From NCBI RefSeq assembly GCF_038725785.1, contig NZ_CP109796.1, forward strand, positions 3,720,001 through 3,784,000: 64,000 bases of DNA, written 5' to 3'. Made by a program: the position numbers and the translations under genes. This DNA is from Termitidicoccus mucosus. Lineage in GTDB: Bacteria > Verrucomicrobiota > Verrucomicrobiia > Opitutales > Opitutaceae. Below are positions 9,129-17,879 of this stretch, in pieces. Within the stretch, counting starts at the first letter, position 1; every line of letters starts with the position of its first letter. The notes below the pieces were generated by a model. It ran no database searches and was not told the origin of the DNA. It saw only the letters and a list, made by a program, of their open reading frames with translations.

Positions 9129-10013
9129 ATGCGAAGCATGACCGGCTATGGCCGCGCGTCCGCCGCGCTCGGCAACCACACCCTCACCGTCCAAGTCAAT
9201 TCCGTGAATCGCAAGACGCTCGATCTCGCGATCTCACTGCCCCCCGAATGGGCGGAATTCGAGGCGGCCTCGGGCGAGCTGGTGCGCAGATACGCGGCGC
9301 GCGGAAAGGTGGGCGCGCGCTTCGATGTCACCGGCGGCGAAGGCGCGCCGGCGCAGGCCGTCACGTGGGACGAGGCCGCGGTCGAGGCCACGCTCGACCG
9401 GCTCGTCGCGCAGGCGGCGCGGCGCGGCGCGCAACCGCCGCCCGTCGTCACGCCGGAACTCGTGTGGAGCGTGGCGAGCGCGCAGCGCAGGAAAACCGAG
9501 CTGCCCGCCGACGACGGGACGCGGACCCTCGTGCTCGGCACGCTGGAGGAGGCGCTGAAGGCGTTCGCCGCGATGCGCGAAAACGAGGGCGCCGCGCTCC
9601 TGAAGGACTTTCTCGCCCGCATCGAAACGCTCGCGGCGCACATCGCCGCCATCGCGGAGCTCGCGCCGCAAGTCGCGCCCGCCTGGCGCGACCAGTTGAT
9701 GAAGCGGCTGCGCGACGCCGGGCTCGAGCTGGACGCCGGCGACGAGCGCGTGCTGCGCGAGGTCGCGCTCTTCGCCGACCGCTGCGACATCACCGAGGAG
9801 CTCACGCGCCTGCGCAGCCACCTCGACCAGTTCGCCGCCCTGCTGCGCGGCGACGCGGAGATGGGACGCAAAGCCGAGTTCATCCTCCAGGAAATCGGCC
9901 GCGAGGTGAACACGATCGGCAGCAAGGCGAACAACCTCGAAATCTCGCGCCGCGTCATCGAGCTGAAAAACGAGCTCGAGCGCATCCGCGAGCAGATCGC
10001 GAACGTCGAGTGA
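9129..10013 (+). CDS. yicC: YicC-family endoribonuclease
   Basis: A 294-residue protein of normal family length. The N-terminus MRSMTGYGRASA is the family hallmark. The C-terminal DUF1732 domain is clear (FILQEIGREVNTIGSKAN, then IVELKNELERIREQIANVE). YicC/YloC proteins are metal-dependent endoribonucleases implicated in RNA turnover and stationary-phase fitness. The start at 9129 is fixed by the conserved MRSMTGYG; an in-frame ATG at 9078 would add a hydrophobic but unrelated 17-residue leader. Genes for guanylate kinase or RpoZ, which often follow yicC elsewhere, are not present here. Confidence 0.95.
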   Translation: MRSMTGYGRASAALGNHTLTVQVNSVNRKTLDLAISLPPEWAEFEAASGELVRRYAARGKVGARFDVTGGEGAPAQAVTWDEAAVEATLDRLVAQAARRGAQPPPVVTPELVWSVASAQRRKTELPADDGTRTLVLGTLEEALKAFAAMRENEGAALLKDFLARIETLAAHIAAIAELAPQVAPAWRDQLMKRLRDAGLELDAGDERVLREVALFADRCDITEELTRLRSHLDQFAALLRGDAEMGRKAEFILQEIGREVNTIGSKANNLEISRRVIELKNELERIREQIANVE

Positions 10014-10217
10014 GGCCCCGGATCGCGCGCGGCCGGCCGGAAATTGCGTATCCATAAAAAGAATACTGATAAAAAAATTACAGATAGGCTTGAACACCTT
10101 CTGTTTTTCCGCAAAGTAAGGTGCTGCGGCACAAGCGCGACACCCCGGGCACCGCTCAAAACCATACGAGAAGTTGTCAGGGGCATCGAGCATCCGTAAG
10201 TAACAACATAATAGATT

Positions 10218-10358
10218 ATGGCCCAAAAAACCACAAAGACTGCCAAGAAAGCCGTCGCCAAAAAGGCTCCGGCCAAGAAAGCTGTAGCCAAGAAGGCTCC
10301 GGCCAAGAAAGCCGTTGCCAAGAAGGCCCCGGCCAAGAAGGCAGCCAAGAAGAAATAA
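10218..10358 (+). CDS. Lys/Ala/Pro-rich histone H1-like peptide
   Basis: A 46-residue, extremely basic peptide starting MAQKTTKTAKKAVA and built from three near-identical units of the form AKKAVAKKAP, ending in KKAAKKK. The 30-base repeat units are visible in the DNA. Such sequences resemble the C-terminal tails of eukaryotic H1 and the bacterial Hc1/HctB or AlgP-type nucleoid proteins, which bind DNA without sequence specificity. A strong terminator begins 22 bases after the stop, supporting a real, separately transcribed gene. It is short enough to be missed by automatic callers. DNA compaction is inferred from composition only. Confidence 0.8.
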   Translation: MAQKTTKTAKKAVAKKAPAKKAVAKKAPAKKAVAKKAPAKKAAKKK

Positions 10359-10380
10359 TATTTCTTCTGGCTTTTCGCTT

Positions 10381-10418
10381 GAGCCACGCTTCCTCAAGGG
10401 GGCGTGGCTCATTTTTTT
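10381..10418 (+). terminator. Rho-independent terminator of the histone-like gene
   Basis: A 9-bp stem (GAGCCACGC 10381-10389 with 10402-10410) closes a 12-base loop. A run of seven T follows (10412-10418). It is placed directly after the histone-like reading frame and fits the plus strand. Confidence 0.9.
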
Positions 10419-10565
10419 CGGAGAGGGAAACCGGCGGCATCATGCCGCGCGCCGCCGTATCCAGAAAGTGGAGAGCGAGGCCGCCAGCGAGAGGGCGGGC
10501 AACGCGGCGCATGAAATTACGGGGCCAAAAAAGTAACTGATGTTACGCGGACGGCCCGAGGGATT

Positions 10566-10671
10566 GCGTGGCACGGGCGTCTCGCCCGTGTGGATTGTGT
10601 GGCATGGGCGTCCCCGCCCATGTTTTCGAAAGCTGGCCCCGCGAAGCACGGGCGTCCCGCCCGTGCCACGC
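10566..10671. repeat. Family C palindromic cluster (REP-like)
   Basis: Three related units lie in a row: 10566-10590, 10598-10622 and 10646-10671. Each contains a short hairpin of the type CACGGGCGTCTCGCCCGTG. The outer two are inverted (GCGTGGCACGGGCG against CGCCCGTGCCACGC). The unit 10599-10669 matches the 78-79-bp elements inside the GH65 and MFS genes. It fills most of the gap before the amidotransferase gene; bases 10420-10560 show nothing else. Confidence 0.85.
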
Positions 10672-10689
10672 GACCAGTCGTGTCGCGCA

Positions 10690-11430
10690 TCAGACGCGCA
10701 CGCGCGCCGCCGCGATGCGGGCAAAGCGTGGGAGCACGGAGGCCGCGAGCGGGGTCTCCTCGATGCCGGCCCGCAGCGCCGCGACGTCGTGCCCTTCCGC
10801 CCGAAGCTCGGCCTCGGTGCAGTCAAGATAAAGCCGCGATATGTCCGCGCTGAACTCGGGATGGAATTGCACGCCCCACGCGCACGCGCCGATGCGGAAG
10901 GCGTGGTGCGGCTCAAAATCGTTTTCCGCCAGCAGCACCGCGCCCGGCGGCAGCCGCAACACGGTCTGGCTGTGCGACACCGCCGCCGAAAACACATGCG
11001 GGAAACCGGCGAACAACGCGTCGCCATCCGCCTCGGGGCGGAGGCGGATGGCGGCATTGCCGAGTTCGTCGCCGCGCGGATGCCAGCCGGCCTCGCCGCC
11101 GAGCGCGTGCGCGAGGAGCTGGTGCCCGTAGCAAATGCCGAGCACCGGGACTTCGTTCGCCACGAGCCGCGCCAGCCAGCGCGCGGTCGCCTCGCTCCAA
11201 GGCGCGTGGTCGGTCACCATCGCATGCGAGCCGGTCACCACCACGCCGGCGGGCGATTCATGGCGGGCGAGCCCCGCGCCGTCGTCGGCCCGCGGATCGA
11301 CGACGGCGACGGACAGATCGACGCCGGCCTCGTCCAGACCGGCCCGCACCCAGTGCTCGAAGTCGCCGTGCACCGCCGCGATCCGCCCGAACGTATCGCC
11401 GAGTTTGATGACAAGAATCGGTTCGCTCAT
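10690..11430 (-). CDS. Class I glutamine amidotransferase-like protein
   Basis: A 246-residue stand-alone GATase1 domain. The nucleophile Cys lies in VLGICYGHQLLAHALGG, and the catalytic His in WGVQFHPEFS. Stand-alone proteins of this type (GMP-synthase-like, YfeJ-like) hydrolyse glutamine or gamma-glutamyl compounds, and some are gamma-glutamyl-gamma-aminobutyrate-type hydrolases. No synthetase partner is adjacent. The start at 11430 gives MSEPILVIK, the first beta strand; an in-frame start at 11505 would add 25 unrelated residues. It is probably monocistronic and enclosed by family C and family H palindromes. The substrate is unknown. Confidence 0.88.
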   Translation of the reverse strand: MSEPILVIKLGDTFGRIAAVHGDFEHWVRAGLDEAGVDLSVAVVDPRADDGAGLARHESPAGVVVTGSHAMVTDHAPWSEATARWLARLVANEVPVLGICYGHQLLAHALGGEAGWHPRGDELGNAAIRLRPEADGDALFAGFPHVFSAAVSHSQTVLRLPPGAVLLAENDFEPHHAFRIGACAWGVQFHPEFSADISRLYLDCTEAELRAEGHDVAALRAGIEETPLAASVLPRFARIAAARVRV

Positions 11431-11502
11431 GATATGATCATGAAACAAAGCAATCAACGTGCCGCAAGGCCCCGCGCCGTTTTCGCCCGCGCCGCCGCGA
11501 CG

Positions 11503-11673
11503 CAAAGGAGCGCGGGCATTCTTGCCCGCGAAAACGGGGGCGGTTTCCAGCCGTCGATTGTGCGGCAGGTCCAGCTCGGGCGCAGGCAGGCGATGTGGAA
11601 TGTCGTCAGCATGGGCGACCCGACCCGCCCATGCCGGTCGATCCTCGCGGGCAGGAATGCCCGCGCTCCTTTG
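11503..11673. repeat. Family H inverted repeat with an internal family C hairpin
   Basis: Arms 11503-11530 and 11646-11673 match over 28 bp with one mismatch. Each arm is itself a palindrome (CGCGGGCATTCTTGCCCGCG). Inside lies GCATGGGCG (11609-11617) paired with CGCCCATGC (11626-11634), a family C type hairpin. The architecture of two hairpin-forming arms in inverted order is that of a REP doublet (BIME/REPIN). Confidence 0.85.
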
Positions 11674-11688
11674 GCGGACACCTTGGGA

Positions 11689-12435
11689 TCACATCAACCC
11701 GAGGTGCGCGCGGGCGAGCGTGACGGCGGCGATGGCCGCGGTCTCGGTGCGAAGGACGCGGGGGCCGAGGTGCGCGAGGACGCAACCGGAGGCGCGAAAC
11801 AGGTCGCGCTCGGCGGCGGTCCAGCCGCGCTCGGAACCGAGGGCAAGGACAAGCGGGCGCGGCGGCTCGTGCGCGGACCGGGGCGGCAACGACGCGAGGA
11901 ACCGGCTGAGCGATTGCGGCGCCTCGTAGTTGTCGAGCGCGATGCGAATGGCGTCGGCGGAAAGCGCGGCGAAGGCCTCGGGAAGCGTTTGCGTCCAAGT
12001 GACGCGCGGGATGCGCGTGCAGAAGGCCTGCGCCGCCCCGGCCACGAGGTGCCGGCGCCATTCGCCGGTGCTCCAAAGCGTGCTGAGGGCGTAGGACGGC
12101 TCGCCGCGCCCGGTGGCGGCGAAATGGATTTCGGCGACCCCGAGCGCGGTCGCCTCATTGAGGATTTTGCGCGCGGTCTGCGGGCGCGGCAGACCGACGA
12201 TGAGCGCGATGGGCGGCGGAGGCGGCGGGGGCGCGGCGTCCCACGCGAAAGCGAGCGCGAGCGCGCCGGGCGTGACCGCGACGAGCGTGCCTTTGCCACG
12301 CGGCCCGTCGATGAGGCCGGCGTCGAAGGTGTCGCCGACGCGGCGGCGAAGCACATCGAGGATGTGCGCGGCGCGCGGGTCCGAGTGCGGAAGCGGCGCG
12401 GAGATTTCGTCGGCGGTGAAGAGGATGATGTTCAC
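11689..12435 (-). CDS. rsmE: 16S rRNA (uracil(1498)-N3)-methyltransferase
   Basis: A 248-residue protein matching RsmE, which methylates U1498 in helix 44 of 16S rRNA using S-adenosylmethionine. The N-terminal PUA-like part contains HILDVLRRRVGDTFDAG. The C-terminal SPOUT (trefoil-knot) domain shows LALGSERGWTAAE and LGPRVLRTETAAI, the characteristic SAM-binding knot. A proline run (residues about 69-75) sits between the domains. The length is normal. No prmA, often a neighbour, is seen here. Confidence 0.93.
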   Translation of the reverse strand: MNIILFTADEISAPLPHSDPRAAHILDVLRRRVGDTFDAGLIDGPRGKGTLVAVTPGALALAFAWDAAPPPPPPPIALIVGLPRPQTARKILNEATALGVAEIHFAATGRGEPSYALSTLWSTGEWRRHLVAGAAQAFCTRIPRVTWTQTLPEAFAALSADAIRIALDNYEAPQSLSRFLASLPPRSAHEPPRPLVLALGSERGWTAAERDLFRASGCVLAHLGPRVLRTETAAIAAVTLARAHLGLM

Positions 12436-12469
12436 GAGAATCCGCCGCCTTTGGCGCGGCCCGCGTTTT

Positions 12470-12787
12470 TTATTTCAGGAAATGCCCGGCAATCCCGACC
12501 AATGTGCCGATGACGACGGAATTGGCGGCGATGACCGGCAACGGTTTCCTGTCCGTCGCCCCGACATGTATTAATATGGGGAGCATCAATGCAAACGAGA
12601 TCAGCCCGCCTTCCAGCCACCATGGCACATGGGGCAGATCGATATTCACGATAATGATCGAGATGAAGAAGAAATACAAGAACGCCGCGATGGTCGAATG
12701 CCGCGGCAGTTTCCGGATGATCATGGGCGTGACATCGACCGCTCCGGCCACGAGACCAATTATCGCGGATAATAACAAGGCGTCCAT
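12470..12787 (-). CDS. Small integral membrane protein, unknown function
   Basis: A 105-residue protein with three or four hydrophobic segments (LLLSAIIGLVAGAVDV, IAAFLYFFFISIIIVNI, GLISFALMLPILIHV, VIAANSVVIGTLVGIAG). Conserved-looking polar spots are DVTPMIIRKLPR near the N-terminus and DRKP in the last loop. I cannot name a family. It lies 34 bases upstream of rsmE and 25 bases downstream of the aldo/keto reductase gene on the same strand, so all three may be cotranscribed. Its GC content is lower than that of its neighbours. Confidence 0.75.
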   Translation of the reverse strand: MDALLLSAIIGLVAGAVDVTPMIIRKLPRHSTIAAFLYFFFISIIIVNIDLPHVPWWLEGGLISFALMLPILIHVGATDRKPLPVIAANSVVIGTLVGIAGHFLK

Positions 12788-12812
12788 TGTCCTTCGTTAT
12801 TTCGCCCAAAAA

Positions 12813-13805
12813 TCACCCGGCGAGAATCGCGTCGATTTGGGCCAGTTCGCCGGCGGTGAAACGCGGGTTTTCCAGCGCGCCGAGGTTGTCCTCGATTTGC
12901 CTGACCTTGCTGGCGCCGATGAGCGCGGTGGTCACGGCGGGCTGGCGGAGCACCCAGGCGAGGGCCATTTGCGCGAGAGATTGGCCGCGAGCCTGGGCGA
13001 GGGCGTGGAGGGCGCGGATCTGGACGACCTTGGCCTCGGTGATGTGCTCGGGTTTCAGGAAACGCGGGTCGTGCGCGGCGCGGGAATCGGCCGGGATGCC
13101 GTCGAGGTAGCGGTCGGTGAGGAGTCCTTGCGCAAGCGGGCAGAAGGGAATGCAGCCGATGCCTTCGCGCGCGAGCACGTCGAGGAGTCCGTTTTCCACG
13201 GTGCGGTCAAACATGTGGTATTTCGGCTGGTGGAGGAGGCAGGGCGTGCCGAGGTCGCGGAGGATGGCGGCGGCGCGGGCGGTCTGGTCGGGGTTGTAGT
13301 TGGAGAGGGCGACGTAGAGGGCCTTGCCGGAGCGCACGGCGTGGGCGAGCGCGCCCATGGACTCCTCAAGCGGCGTTTCGGGGTCGGGACGGTGGTGGTA
13401 GAAGATGTCGACGTAGTCGAGACCGAGGCGGCGGAGGCTCTGGTCGAGGGACGCGAGCAGGAATTTGCGCGAGCCGAAATCGCCGTAGGGGCCGTCCCAG
13501 CCGTAATAGCCGGCCTTGGTGGAAATGATGAGCTCGTCGCGGTGGGCGGCGAGGTCCTCGCGGAGGATGCGACCGAAACAACGCTCGGCGGCGCCGACGG
13601 GCGGACCGTAGTTGTTGGCGATGTCGAAGTGGGTGATGCCGAGGTCGAACGCGCGCAGGACGAGGGCGCGGCTGTCGGCATGCGGGGTGATGTCGCCGAA
13701 ATTGTGCCAGAGGCCGAGCGAGAGGCGCGGGAGTTTCAGGCCGCTGCGGCCGCAGCGTTGATAAAGGGCGGGATTGGAATAGCGGGACGGCGAGGGTGTG
13801 TGCAT
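12813..13805 (-). CDS. Aldo/keto reductase, YghZ/GPR-like
   Basis: A 330-residue NADPH-dependent reductase with a TIM-barrel fold. The catalytic tetrad can be traced: Asp and Tyr in FDIANNYGPPVGAAE, Lys in LIISTKAGYYGWDGPYGDFG and His in DIFYHHRPD. The YGWDGPYGDFGSRK stretch and the length match the YghZ (L-glyceraldehyde 3-phosphate reductase) group, which detoxifies aldehydes. The start at 13805 (MHTPSPSRYSNPALYQRCG) is chosen because the extra 59 residues from a start at 13982 have no family similarity. It diverges from coxB across 243 bases. Confidence 0.92.
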   Translation of the reverse strand: MHTPSPSRYSNPALYQRCGRSGLKLPRLSLGLWHNFGDITPHADSRALVLRAFDLGITHFDIANNYGPPVGAAERCFGRILREDLAAHRDELIISTKAGYYGWDGPYGDFGSRKFLLASLDQSLRRLGLDYVDIFYHHRPDPETPLEESMGALAHAVRSGKALYVALSNYNPDQTARAAAILRDLGTPCLLHQPKYHMFDRTVENGLLDVLAREGIGCIPFCPLAQGLLTDRYLDGIPADSRAAHDPRFLKPEHITEAKVVQIRALHALAQARGQSLAQMALAWVLRQPAVTTALIGASKVRQIEDNLGALENPRFTAGELAQIDAILAG

Positions 13806-14048
13806 AAGGGAGGAGCGAACGGTGAAAAGGAAAAGAGTGAAAGGCGCAGTCTGCGCAGGCGTCCGCTCTTCTGCAAGCATGGCGGGAGTTGACGGTTGGA
13901 ATGGAACAGCGACCGGACATAAAGCCCCGCCGCGGGCGATCGTTTCGCGCAACACCCACGACATCCCGACGCACCCGCACAACTTTCACCGGCTGTTTAC
14001 CACATTCGGCCTTCACGTCATGCAGCTAATATTGCCTATTAGTTCAGC

Positions 14049-15554
14049 TTGATGAACGCGCCGACCCCTACGTCGCGCTCAGGGCACCAAAAAATCAGCT
14101 TCGTCCCTTCCGCTTTTAGTCCCGGTCCTCGCCTTGCCGCACTTCTCCGCGCATTTGCCCGCATGCTTTCACCTGCTTCATTTTTCCGGTGCCTTCACGC
14201 CTCCGCCATGCTGCGGCGGATGCGACGGGCCGGTTCGCGTTTTTGTCCGCGCCTCCCGGCTTTTCCGCGCGCCGCGCGCGCTGCCGCGCTGCTCGCGCTT
14301 CCCGTGATTTTTGGCGGCTGGCTTTCCGGCCCTCAATCGACCCTCGACACCGAAGGGCCGGTTGCGGAAAGCCAACGCCATCTCTTTTATACCACGCTCT
14401 GGGTCACCGTGGTCATTTTCGTGCTCGTGGCGTCGGTGCTGGCCTACGCCACGATAAAATTCCGCGCGCGCACCTCGGCCGACGAACACGCCGAGCCGCC
14501 CCCGCAAAGCCACGGCAACCCGTTGGTCGAGCTCACGCTCATCGGCCTGTCCGTCGCCGCGCTCGTCGTCATCGCGATTCCGACCCTGCGGGGCATCATG
14601 TACACCTACGACGTGCCCGAGGCCGAGCGGGCCGGCGCCTACGAAGTCACCGCGACCGGTTTCCAATGGTGGTTCAAATTCGACTATCCCGCCGAGGAAG
14701 TCGAACTCCCCAACAACGCCGGGCGCGCCCCGCTCACCGTCGCCAACGAGCTCGTCATCCCCGCCGGCCGCGCCGTGCGCATCGACCTCCGCGCCTACGA
14801 CGTCATCCACAGCTTCTGGGTCCCCAAACTCGCGGGCAAGGTCGACATGATCCCGAACCGGGGCAACCACCTCTGGCTCAAGGCCGACCGCCCCGGCTAC
14901 TATTGGGGCCAGTGCGCGGAGTTCTGCGGCGAGTCGCACGCCGTGATGCGCTTCCGCGTCATCGCGCTCGCCGCGGATGAGTTTGCCGCGTGGCTGGAAA
15001 ACCAGAAACACAACGCCCGCGACACCGCCGCGCAATCCGCCGGGGACAACAACGACACCGCGCCCGCCGCCCGCGTGCAATTTGCCGCCTACGAAAAAAT
15101 CCCGCGCAACACGCCCGGCTGGTCGGCGGACTTCGACGCCGACCCGCTCGTAAACTGGCGCCGCCAGCAGGAGCCGCGCCCGGCCGGCAGCCCGCCCGCG
15201 GACGCCGCGCTCATCGCCCGCGGCCGCGCGCTCTTCACCGAAAAAACCTGCATCACCTGCCACACCATCCGCGGCCACCACATCGGCGGCGCGCCCTTCG
15301 CGCCCGACCTCACGCACGTCGCCACGCGCACGACCATCGCCGGCGGCCTGCTCGAAAACACCGGCGCCAACCTCCACCGCTGGATCACCGATCCCGACGG
15401 CGTGAAACCCGGCAACAAGATGTGGCGCGGCGTCGGCGGCATGTCGGGCTACACCGTCCGCGACGACGACAACACCCTCGACTGGCGCACGCACATCGCC
15501 GTCACCGCCCCCGAGGCCGCCGCCCTCGTCGCCTACCTGCAAAGCCTGAAATGA
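14049..15554 (+). CDS. coxB: Cytochrome c oxidase subunit II with fused cytochrome c domain
   Basis: A 501-residue subunit II (caa3-like architecture). After a long basic leader, two membrane helices are visible (about 120-140, LWVTVVIFVLVASVLAYATI, and 160-180). The CuA cupredoxin domain follows: WWFKFDYP, HSFWVPKLAGKVDMIP, then CAEFCGESHAVMRF with both Cys, His and Met ligands. The C-terminal part carries a cytochrome c with the heme site CITCH and a later Met candidate (NKMWRGVGGM). It accepts electrons from cytochrome c and passes them to subunit I. The first about 70 residues are unusually Arg-rich; starts at 14052 or 14163 are possible. It leads the coxBACD operon. Confidence 0.95.
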   Translation: MMNAPTPTSRSGHQKISFVPSAFSPGPRLAALLRAFARMLSPASFFRCLHASAMLRRMRRAGSRFCPRLPAFPRAARAAALLALPVIFGGWLSGPQSTLDTEGPVAESQRHLFYTTLWVTVVIFVLVASVLAYATIKFRARTSADEHAEPPPQSHGNPLVELTLIGLSVAALVVIAIPTLRGIMYTYDVPEAERAGAYEVTATGFQWWFKFDYPAEEVELPNNAGRAPLTVANELVIPAGRAVRIDLRAYDVIHSFWVPKLAGKVDMIPNRGNHLWLKADRPGYYWGQCAEFCGESHAVMRFRVIALAADEFAAWLENQKHNARDTAAQSAGDNNDTAPAARVQFAAYEKIPRNTPGWSADFDADPLVNWRRQQEPRPAGSPPADAALIARGRALFTEKTCITCHTIRGHHIGGAPFAPDLTHVATRTTIAGGLLENTGANLHRWITDPDGVKPGNKMWRGVGGMSGYTVRDDDNTLDWRTHIAVTAPEAAALVAYLQSLK

Positions 15555-15572
15555 ACCGCCCGCCATGCCCTC

Positions 15573-15710
15573 CTCTCTTTCTTCTTTCCTCCCTGTCTTG
15601 GCAGACGGTCGCTTCGCCGGAACTCTTTCCTTCCGCGGCCCGCGACATCCGCCCGAAAACGCCTCCTCCGGCCTTGAGAAAGAATAACGAGAAAGAGGAA
15701 AGAGAAAGAT
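15573..15710. repeat. Family B element, CT-rich arm and GA-rich arm
   Basis: A CTCTCTTTCTTCTTTCC arm (15573-15592) and a GAGAAAGAGGAAAGAGAAAG arm (15690-15709) are imperfect reverse complements around a 100-base loop. The gap between coxB and coxA contains nothing else recognised. The words are shared with the elements at 18751, 39795, 44550, 46739 and 57393. Confidence 0.7.
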
Positions 15711-15743
15711 AACCAGACTGCCCGCGTCGTTTATATCCAAACA

Positions 15744-17765
15744 ATGGATACCACAGCCACACCCGCCCCCCTTCCCCGCCCCGCCGCGCCGCCGTCGCCC
15801 GGCTACTCCCCGCGCGCGCATCCCGATTACGCCCGCACCGCCGAGCGCCGCCCGTGGTTTTTCACCCGCCCGACCGCCGGGACCGGCCTCGTCTCCTGGC
15901 TCACTACCGTCGACCACAAACGCATCGGCATCCTCTACGGCATCTCGGCGCTGTTCTTTTTCCTCGTCGGCGGCGTCGAGGCGCTGCTCATCCGCATCCA
16001 GCTCGCCGTCCCGAACAACACCTTCCTCACCCACGCCGCCTACAACGAGCTCTTCACCATGCATGCGACGACGATGATCTTCCTCGCCGTCATGCCGCTC
16101 TCCACCGCCGCGTTCAACTACATCATGCCGCTGCAAATCGGCGCGCGCGACGTGGCCTTCCCGCGCCTCAACGGCTTCGCCTTCTGGCTCTTCCTCGCCG
16201 GCGCCATCGTGCTGAACGTCGGCTGGTTCGTCCGCTCCGGCGCGCCCGACGTCGGCTGGTTCGGCTACGCCCCGCTCACCTCCGCCGCCTACTCCAACCA
16301 GTTTCGCACCGACATCTCCACCGACCTCTGGATCGTCGGCCTGCAAATCCTCGGCGCGTCCTCCGTCATCGGCTCGCTGAATTTCATCGTCACCATCATC
16401 AACCTCCGCGCCCCCGGCATGACCATGATGCGCCTGCCGGTGTTCACGTGGATGACGCTCATCACCGCGTTTCTCATCATCCTCTCCTTCCCCGCCATCA
16501 CCATCGCGCTCGTCGAACTCATGATGGACCGCGGTTTCGGCGCGAATTTCTTCGAGGTCTCCAACGGCGGCCTGCCCATCCTCTGGCAGCACCTGTTCTG
16601 GATCTTCGGCCACCCCGAGGTTTACATCCTCATCCTGCCCGCGATGGGCATCATCTCGGAAATCCTTCCGTGCTTTTCCAGAAAACCGCTCTTCGGTTAT
16701 CCCATCGTGGTGTTCTCCGGCGCGTGCATCGGCCTGCTCGGCTTCGGCGTGTGGTCGCACCACATGTTCACCACCGGCATGGGCACGCTCGCCACGGCGG
16801 CGTTCTCGCTCGCGACCATGGCCATCGCGGTGCCGACCGGCGTGAAAATTTTCAACTGGATCGGCACGCTCTGGGGCGGGCATCTCATGATGCGCACGCC
16901 CATGATGTTCGCGCTCGGCTTTGTGTGGATGTTCATGATCGGCGGCTTCTCCGGCATCATGCACTCCGCCGCGCCCGCCGACTCGCAGCAACAGGACAGC
17001 TACTTCGTCGTCGCGCATTTTCACTACGTGCTCATCGGCGGCTCCATCTTCGCGCTCCTCGCCGGCATCCACTACTGGTTCCCGCTCGTGACCGGCCGCC
17101 TCGTCGACGAATTCTGGGGCAAGCTCTCCTTCTGGGTCATCTTCACCGGCTTCAACGTCACCTTTTTCCCCATGCACTTCCTCGGCCTCAACGGCATGCC
17201 CCGCCGCACCGCCGTGTACGACGGCAACATGGGCTGGAACACCCCCAATTTCATCTCGACCGTCGGCGCCTTCGTGCTCGGCATCGGCATCGCCATCTAT
17301 TTCGCCGCGCTCATCCGCTCCTATCGGAAAGGCCCGCGCGTCAACCGCGACCCCTGGGACGCCCGCACCCTCGAATGGTCGGTCGCCTCCTGCCCGCCGC
17401 CCGACTACAACTTCGCCGTCACTCCGCGCGTGCAGGCCAGGGATGCCTTCTGGCACGAAAAACGTAACACGGGCCACCTGCCCGCGCACGCCCGCCAGCC
17501 GGCTCCCGCCGCCGAACACGCTCCCGGGCAAACCCAAACCGCCCACGCCTCTCACGACGTTCACGGCCACGGCATCCACATGCCCAGCCAGTCCTGGTTC
17601 CCGATTGTCACGGCGCTGGGCATCCTCATCGGCGGCCTCTTCATGGCCAACCACAACTACATCGGCGCCATCGGCGGCGCGCTCCTTCTCTTTGCCGGCG
17701 CGACCCTCTGGGCCTTCGAAGGCCCGGGCGGATATCACGTGTTTCCGGAGGAAAGTAACAAGTGA
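15744..17765 (+). CDS. coxA: Cytochrome c oxidase subunit I
   Basis: A 673-residue heme-copper oxidase catalytic subunit. Ligand motifs are present: FTMHATTMIF (low-spin heme His), FGHPEVYILILP (CuB His, the Glu of the D-channel and the cross-linked Tyr), WSHHMFTTGM (two CuB His) and VVAHFHYVL (heme a3 and heme a His). The Glu in HPEVY places it in the A1 group. About 12 helices are followed by a linker (residues about 565-610, His/Ala/Pro-rich) and two further hydrophobic segments (WFPIVTALGILIGGLF and the following one). That C-terminal extension resembles part of a subunit III/IV fusion. It reduces O2 and pumps protons at the inner membrane. coxB lies 189 bases upstream and coxC 114 bases downstream. 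Confidence 0.97.
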   Translation: MDTTATPAPLPRPAAPPSPGYSPRAHPDYARTAERRPWFFTRPTAGTGLVSWLTTVDHKRIGILYGISALFFFLVGGVEALLIRIQLAVPNNTFLTHAAYNELFTMHATTMIFLAVMPLSTAAFNYIMPLQIGARDVAFPRLNGFAFWLFLAGAIVLNVGWFVRSGAPDVGWFGYAPLTSAAYSNQFRTDISTDLWIVGLQILGASSVIGSLNFIVTIINLRAPGMTMMRLPVFTWMTLITAFLIILSFPAITIALVELMMDRGFGANFFEVSNGGLPILWQHLFWIFGHPEVYILILPAMGIISEILPCFSRKPLFGYPIVVFSGACIGLLGFGVWSHHMFTTGMGTLATAAFSLATMAIAVPTGVKIFNWIGTLWGGHLMMRTPMMFALGFVWMFMIGGFSGIMHSAAPADSQQQDSYFVVAHFHYVLIGGSIFALLAGIHYWFPLVTGRLVDEFWGKLSFWVIFTGFNVTFFPMHFLGLNGMPRRTAVYDGNMGWNTPNFISTVGAFVLGIGIAIYFAALIRSYRKGPRVNRDPWDARTLEWSVASCPPPDYNFAVTPRVQARDAFWHEKRNTGHLPAHARQPAPAAEHAPGQTQTAHASHDVHGHGIHMPSQSWFPIVTALGILIGGLFMANHNYIGAIGGALLLFAGATLWAFEGPGGYHVFPEESNK

Positions 17766-17879
17766 CAAGGATCAAGTAACAAGAAACGCCCGCCTGAGGT
17801 TCTAATAAGCGCTCGTGTGTTCCGTGGGCCACAGATCCCGCACCTCACCATTCCGAATTCCGCAATCCGCATTTCCCTC

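Noticed and set aside
10218-10358. CRISPR-like or non-coding tandem repeat
   Set aside because: The 30-base units are in frame, begin with ATG and end with a stop and a terminator, so a coding repeat is the simpler reading.
10540-12513. A 657-codon plus-strand frame across the amidotransferase and rsmE genes
   Set aside because: It runs through palindromic repeats and antisense to two genes with clear catalytic motifs.
14178-17768. A 1196-codon open frame on the minus strand, antisense to coxB and coxA
   Set aside because: Its composition (Gly, Asp, Glu, His, Arg-rich) is that of a frame shadow in high-GC DNA, and the plus strand carries unmistakable oxidase motifs.
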